The notes beneath the pieces are model-generated. The model was not told the origin of the DNA and did no database searches. It saw nothing but the letters and a program-made list of their open reading frames with translations. The translations under genes and the position numbers were made by a program. Shown piece after piece: positions 5,896 through 8,101 of a stretch of 8,101 nucleotides of DNA. Source of the DNA: Firm-04 sp964463355 (GTDB lineage Bacteria > Bacillota > Clostridia > Oscillospirales > Ruminococcaceae); the NCBI GenBank assembly GCA_964463355.1, contig CAYXBP010000041.1, positions 1-8,101 on the forward strand. Reading direction: 5' to 3'. Position 1 is the stretch's first letter. Each line of letters begins with the position of its first letter.

Positions 5896-6573
5896 TCAAA
5901 GGCGATATCGTTCAAACATAGAATCAGAAACTTCTATATCTGCCGCCTTTCCCTTCTTCTGCAAAAGATCCCAGTTTGGCTTTCGGTCACTCAAATTGTG
6001 TGCATCAGAGCCAAACGCAAAATGTGTATGCTCTGACATAATTTTCTTCACCAGTTTTTTTTCTTTCCAGCTTACCAAAGCTTCGTTATTAATCTGCAAA
6101 ATTGATTTACTCATAAGTATCGCATCTATTTCTTCCTTGTTGTAATACGGCAGGCAGCGGTGTACATGTGCAAGCATGACTTTCAACTGATACTCTGCCG
6201 ATATGTTATAGATCTCCTCAGACATCCATTTTTCGTAGGGTCTGTAGGGCAACTCCAGCAAAATGATACGTGTGCCAGTAATAGCGAGCTTCTCAATTCC
6301 AGGCAGCTCAGAAATACCATGTTCAATGGCAACTTCTGCACCAAGATGAACATCTTGTATCATCACACTATCCTTAATGGATGCAAAAGCCTTCTCCCGT
6401 TTTTGCAAATAGTCTTCAACAGATTTTTCACGATGCGCATAGAAATGCGGTGTTGCTATAAGCCTGCGCACACCCTGTGTCTTCAACATCTCCACCATTT
6501 TTAGCGAGGTATCCACACTATCCGATCCATCGTCCATTCCAGGGAGTATATGGCAATGGTATTCTGTTAACAT
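5896..6573 (-). CDS. PHP-family protein tyrosine phosphatase (CpsB/YwqE type)
   Basis: A 225-residue cytoplasmic, metal-dependent phosphatase of the PHP (polymerase and histidinol phosphatase) superfamily, which removes phosphate from the tyrosine cluster of a cognate BY-kinase. Metal-binding motifs are visible in order: H6-x-H8 with PGMDDGS, ATPHF (H43), GAEVAIE (E80), LAHVHRC (H136, H138) and GSDAHN (D190, H192). Length fits the family. ATG 6573 is supported by AAGGAG (complement of 6585-6590), 11 nt upstream. It lies 123 nt after the kinase stop on the same strand with no promoter that I can see, so it is probably cotranscribed. Most CpsB proteins have AHPER where this one has AHVHR, a small deviation. 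Together with the kinase it would set the phosphorylation cycle that controls polysaccharide polymerisation and export. Confidence 0.92.
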   Translation of the reverse strand: MLTEYHCHILPGMDDGSDSVDTSLKMVEMLKTQGVRRLIATPHFYAHREKSVEDYLQKREKAFASIKDSVMIQDVHLGAEVAIEHGISELPGIEKLAITGTRIILLELPYRPYEKWMSEEIYNISAEYQLKVMLAHVHRCLPYYNKEEIDAILMSKSILQINNEALVSWKEKKLVKKIMSEHTHFAFGSDAHNLSDRKPNWDLLQKKGKAADIEVSDSMFERYRL

Positions 6574-6696
6574 AGTTCACATCACTCCTTACAGTTTGTC
6601 TTCACAGCAGTAGCAATCGTCTGTGCTTAACGCACCTGTAGAGGTGCTTGGCGTGTTACTCTCTTCACAGTTTACAGCATCCCACCAATCATCCCT
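6574..6696 (-). other. Gap between kinase and phosphatase genes with in-frame open extension and small hairpin
   Basis: This 123-nt spacer has no separate gene with a usable start. In the kinase frame, the codons after its TGA remain open for 35 residues, beginning RDDWWDAVNCEES and ending STDDCYCCEDKL, until TAA at 6591-6589, next to the phosphatase ribosome site. On the other strand GCACCT (6632-6637) and AGGTGC (6642-6647) make a 6-bp hairpin with a GTAG loop, usable in the - strand RNA too, but too weak to call a terminator. Confidence 0.45.
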
Positions 6697-8101
6697 TCAG
6701 CTCTGGATCTCAGCGGAATCAACGCGCTCAGGCTTATTTCCATAGTAGCCATATCCATGGCCTTTCTTATAGTAGTATTTGCCGCCGTATTTATGCTTTC
6801 TATAATAACCGCTGCCCTTTTTGACCTTTACGCCATTCAGAATGAAACCGAGCAGATTCATCTGTGCAAATTCAATTTTCTTATTTGCAGCCATCAGATC
6901 CTCATCTGTGGTAGAAGCATAACGCACAACCATAATGATGCCAGAAATATTCTTGGTAAGTTCCATCACGTCTGTTACAACATTGACGGGTGGAGTATCA
7001 ATGATAATAACCGCATATTTTTCGCTCAGTTCATGCAAGATAGTGGTCATCTGCTCAGAGCCCAACAATTCTGATGGGTTCGGTGGAATCGGGCCAGCTG
7101 TCAGGATATCCAGATTCTCCATAACATCTTTCTGAACACAATCATCAAGGCACTTCATCTTACTAACTGCAGAAGACAGCCCTTTCTTGTTTTTCAGCCC
7201 AAATATTTTATGCTGCACAGACCTTCGCATATCTGCATCAATAAGGAGTACCTTACAGCCACTTTGTGCCATCGCAATGGCGATATTGGCAGATGCGGTG
7301 GATTTACCCTCGCCAGGATTTGCAGACGATATCGCAAAGATTTTCTTTTCAAATGTTGACAAGGAGAATGTCACATTGGTTCGGATGGATTTATAGCTTT
7401 CAACGATGAAGAATGGAATATCCTTGTCTGTCAGCTTGGCATGCTCATCTTCATCAGAAGTCTTTTTCTTTTTATTTTCACCGAACTGCTGAATTTCACC
7501 AATAATCGCTTTTTTGTATGTATTTGCCGAAGCATCGGAATCCTTGATCGTATTGTCGAAAAAGTCCATGAGGAAAACAATGAGTACGATCAGCATGAAA
7601 CCTGCAACACCGCCGATTATTGTGTTTCTGGAAGTACTCGGCGCAACAGGCGTATAGTACACTTTCGCAGTATCTATGGTATTAATTGAACCAACACCGA
7701 CTGCATCCTCCACATACTGCGGAGCAACCTTTGTCAAATCATTGCAGATTGCCGCTGCAACCTCAGGATTCTTCGTAGTAGCCGTTACCTTAACAGCCGA
7801 AGTATCGGTCACAGAGGAAATTTCAAGACAGTCACGGATAGAGGAAGGGGTGATCGCTCCAGTATTGGAAAACGCAAATATCTGAGACAACGTATTCTCA
7901 TCGAACTGCTTAGATAGCTGCTCTGCAACTGCGTTCATCACAGCATCATCCTTCAGCACTTCCATATAGGTATTCACAAGCTGCTTCGAATTACTGATAT
8001 TGTTTACATTATCAGTGTATTCCGAAATCCCCGTGTAGCTCTGCACATACATGGTGGTCGTATATGGGCAGAGCAAGGGAAAAGAATGTGGGTTGGCGCA
8101 T
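6697..8101 (-). CDS. Fused chain-length regulator (Wzz) and BY-type tyrosine kinase, 5' end beyond the window
   Basis: The membrane tyrosine kinase of a polysaccharide cluster, cut off at its N-terminus by the window edge; the frame stays open to base 8101. Counting from the TTG at 8076, residues 1-150 are the extracytoplasmic Wzz-like region, and 152-174 the second membrane helix (TIIGGVAGFMLIVLIVFLM). The kinase begins near 222 with VESYKSIRTNV. It has Walker A NPGEGKST (253-260), Walker A' VLLIDADMRR (276-285), the PPNPSELLGS block and Walker B VIIIDTPP (356-363). Nine tyrosines lie in 424-445 (YYRKHKYGGKYYYKKGHGYG and the following YY), the autophosphorylation cluster. In many Firmicutes Wzz and kinase are separate proteins (CapA/CapB style); here they are fused as in proteobacterial Wzc. 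The first membrane helix should lie outside the window. It is followed by its phosphatase in the same direction. Confidence 0.93.
   Translation of the reverse strand, partial: CANPHSFPLLCPYTTTMYVQSYTGISEYTDNVNNISNSKQLVNTYMEVLKDDAVMNAVAEQLSKQFDENTLSQIFAFSNTGAITPSSIRDCLEISSVTDTSAVKVTATTKNPEVAAAICNDLTKVAPQYVEDAVGVGSINTIDTAKVYYTPVAPSTSRNTIIGGVAGFMLIVLIVFLMDFFDNTIKDSDASANTYKKAIIGEIQQFGENKKKKTSDEDEHAKLTDKDIPFFIVESYKSIRTNVTFSLSTFEKKIFAISSANPGEGKSTASANIAIAMAQSGCKVLLIDADMRRSVQHKIFGLKNKKGLSSAVSKMKCLDDCVQKDVMENLDILTAGPIPPNPSELLGSEQMTTILHELSEKYAVIIIDTPPVNVVTDVMELTKNISGIIMVVRYASTTDEDLMAANKKIEFAQMNLLGFILNGVKVKKGSGYYRKHKYGGKYYYKKGHGYGYYGNKPERVDSAEIQS

Noticed and set aside
5454..5915. A 153-codon open frame on the - strand
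   Set aside because: It overlaps the GH8 dockerin end, the terminator and the decayed region, shows no domain, and would read through the bidirectional terminator.
6697..6699. UGA recoding as Trp or selenocysteine in this organism
   Set aside because: UGA acts as a normal stop for the cotJA, cotJB and GH9 genes in the window, and no selenocysteine insertion element was recognised; in-frame extensions are reported only as curiosities.
6697..8076. Kinase gene starting at TTG 8076
   Set aside because: The frame stays open to the window edge, TTG 8076 has no ribosome site, and the Wzz region needs a first membrane helix further upstream; the gene is called partial.
1..8101. CRISPR arrays, tRNA or rRNA genes, insertion sequences, phage or toxin-antitoxin genes
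   Set aside because: I saw no regular spaced repeats, no tRNA-like cloverleaf arms, no transposase or integrase motifs, and no terminal inverted repeats bounding any segment.

Overview
The window looks like chromosomal DNA from a Gram-positive, cellulosome-producing Firmicute of the Ruminococcus type (R. flavefaciens / R. champanellensis relatives). Two secreted cellulases end in dockerin modules whose sequence style matches ruminococcal dockerins. Shine-Dalgarno sites are strong, promoters have sigma-A-like -35/-10 boxes, and a complete cotJABC spore-coat operon lies between the cellulases. The species cannot be named from this sequence alone.

Layout on the + strand: (1) a consensus-like promoter, a 5' leader hairpin and a large GH9-CBM3c-dockerin cellulase (153-2426) with its own terminator; (2) a compact cotJA-cotJB-cotJC operon (2693-3861), preceded by a sigma-E-like -10 box and a GNRA-capped leader hairpin and followed by a perfect 13-bp hairpin; (3) an extended -10 promoter and a GH8-dockerin glucanase (4055-5521). 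Next comes a decayed region (about 5526-5895) holding a start-less protein fragment on the + strand, a bidirectional terminator, and a short cell-wall-binding-like peptide on the - strand.

The right third is a convergent - strand operon: a fused Wzz-type chain-length / BY-type tyrosine kinase (6697 to beyond 8101, 5' end outside the window) followed by a PHP-family tyrosine phosphatase (5896-6573). This is the standard phosphoregulatory pair of capsule or exopolysaccharide clusters, so the window probably covers the start of a surface polysaccharide locus.

Functionally, GH9 and GH8 would be exported and docked on cohesin-bearing scaffoldins to attack cellulose and mixed-linkage beta-glucans. 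The kinase/phosphatase pair would control surface polysaccharide. CotJC is a manganese-catalase-family protein. I see no wholly new system. The points most worth checking are the spore-coat operon in a cellulosomal lineage, the Asn at the usual GH8 base position, the dockerin with a degenerate second calcium loop, the 5'-terminal leader hairpins, and the protein-like in-frame extensions after the UGA stops of both - strand genes.
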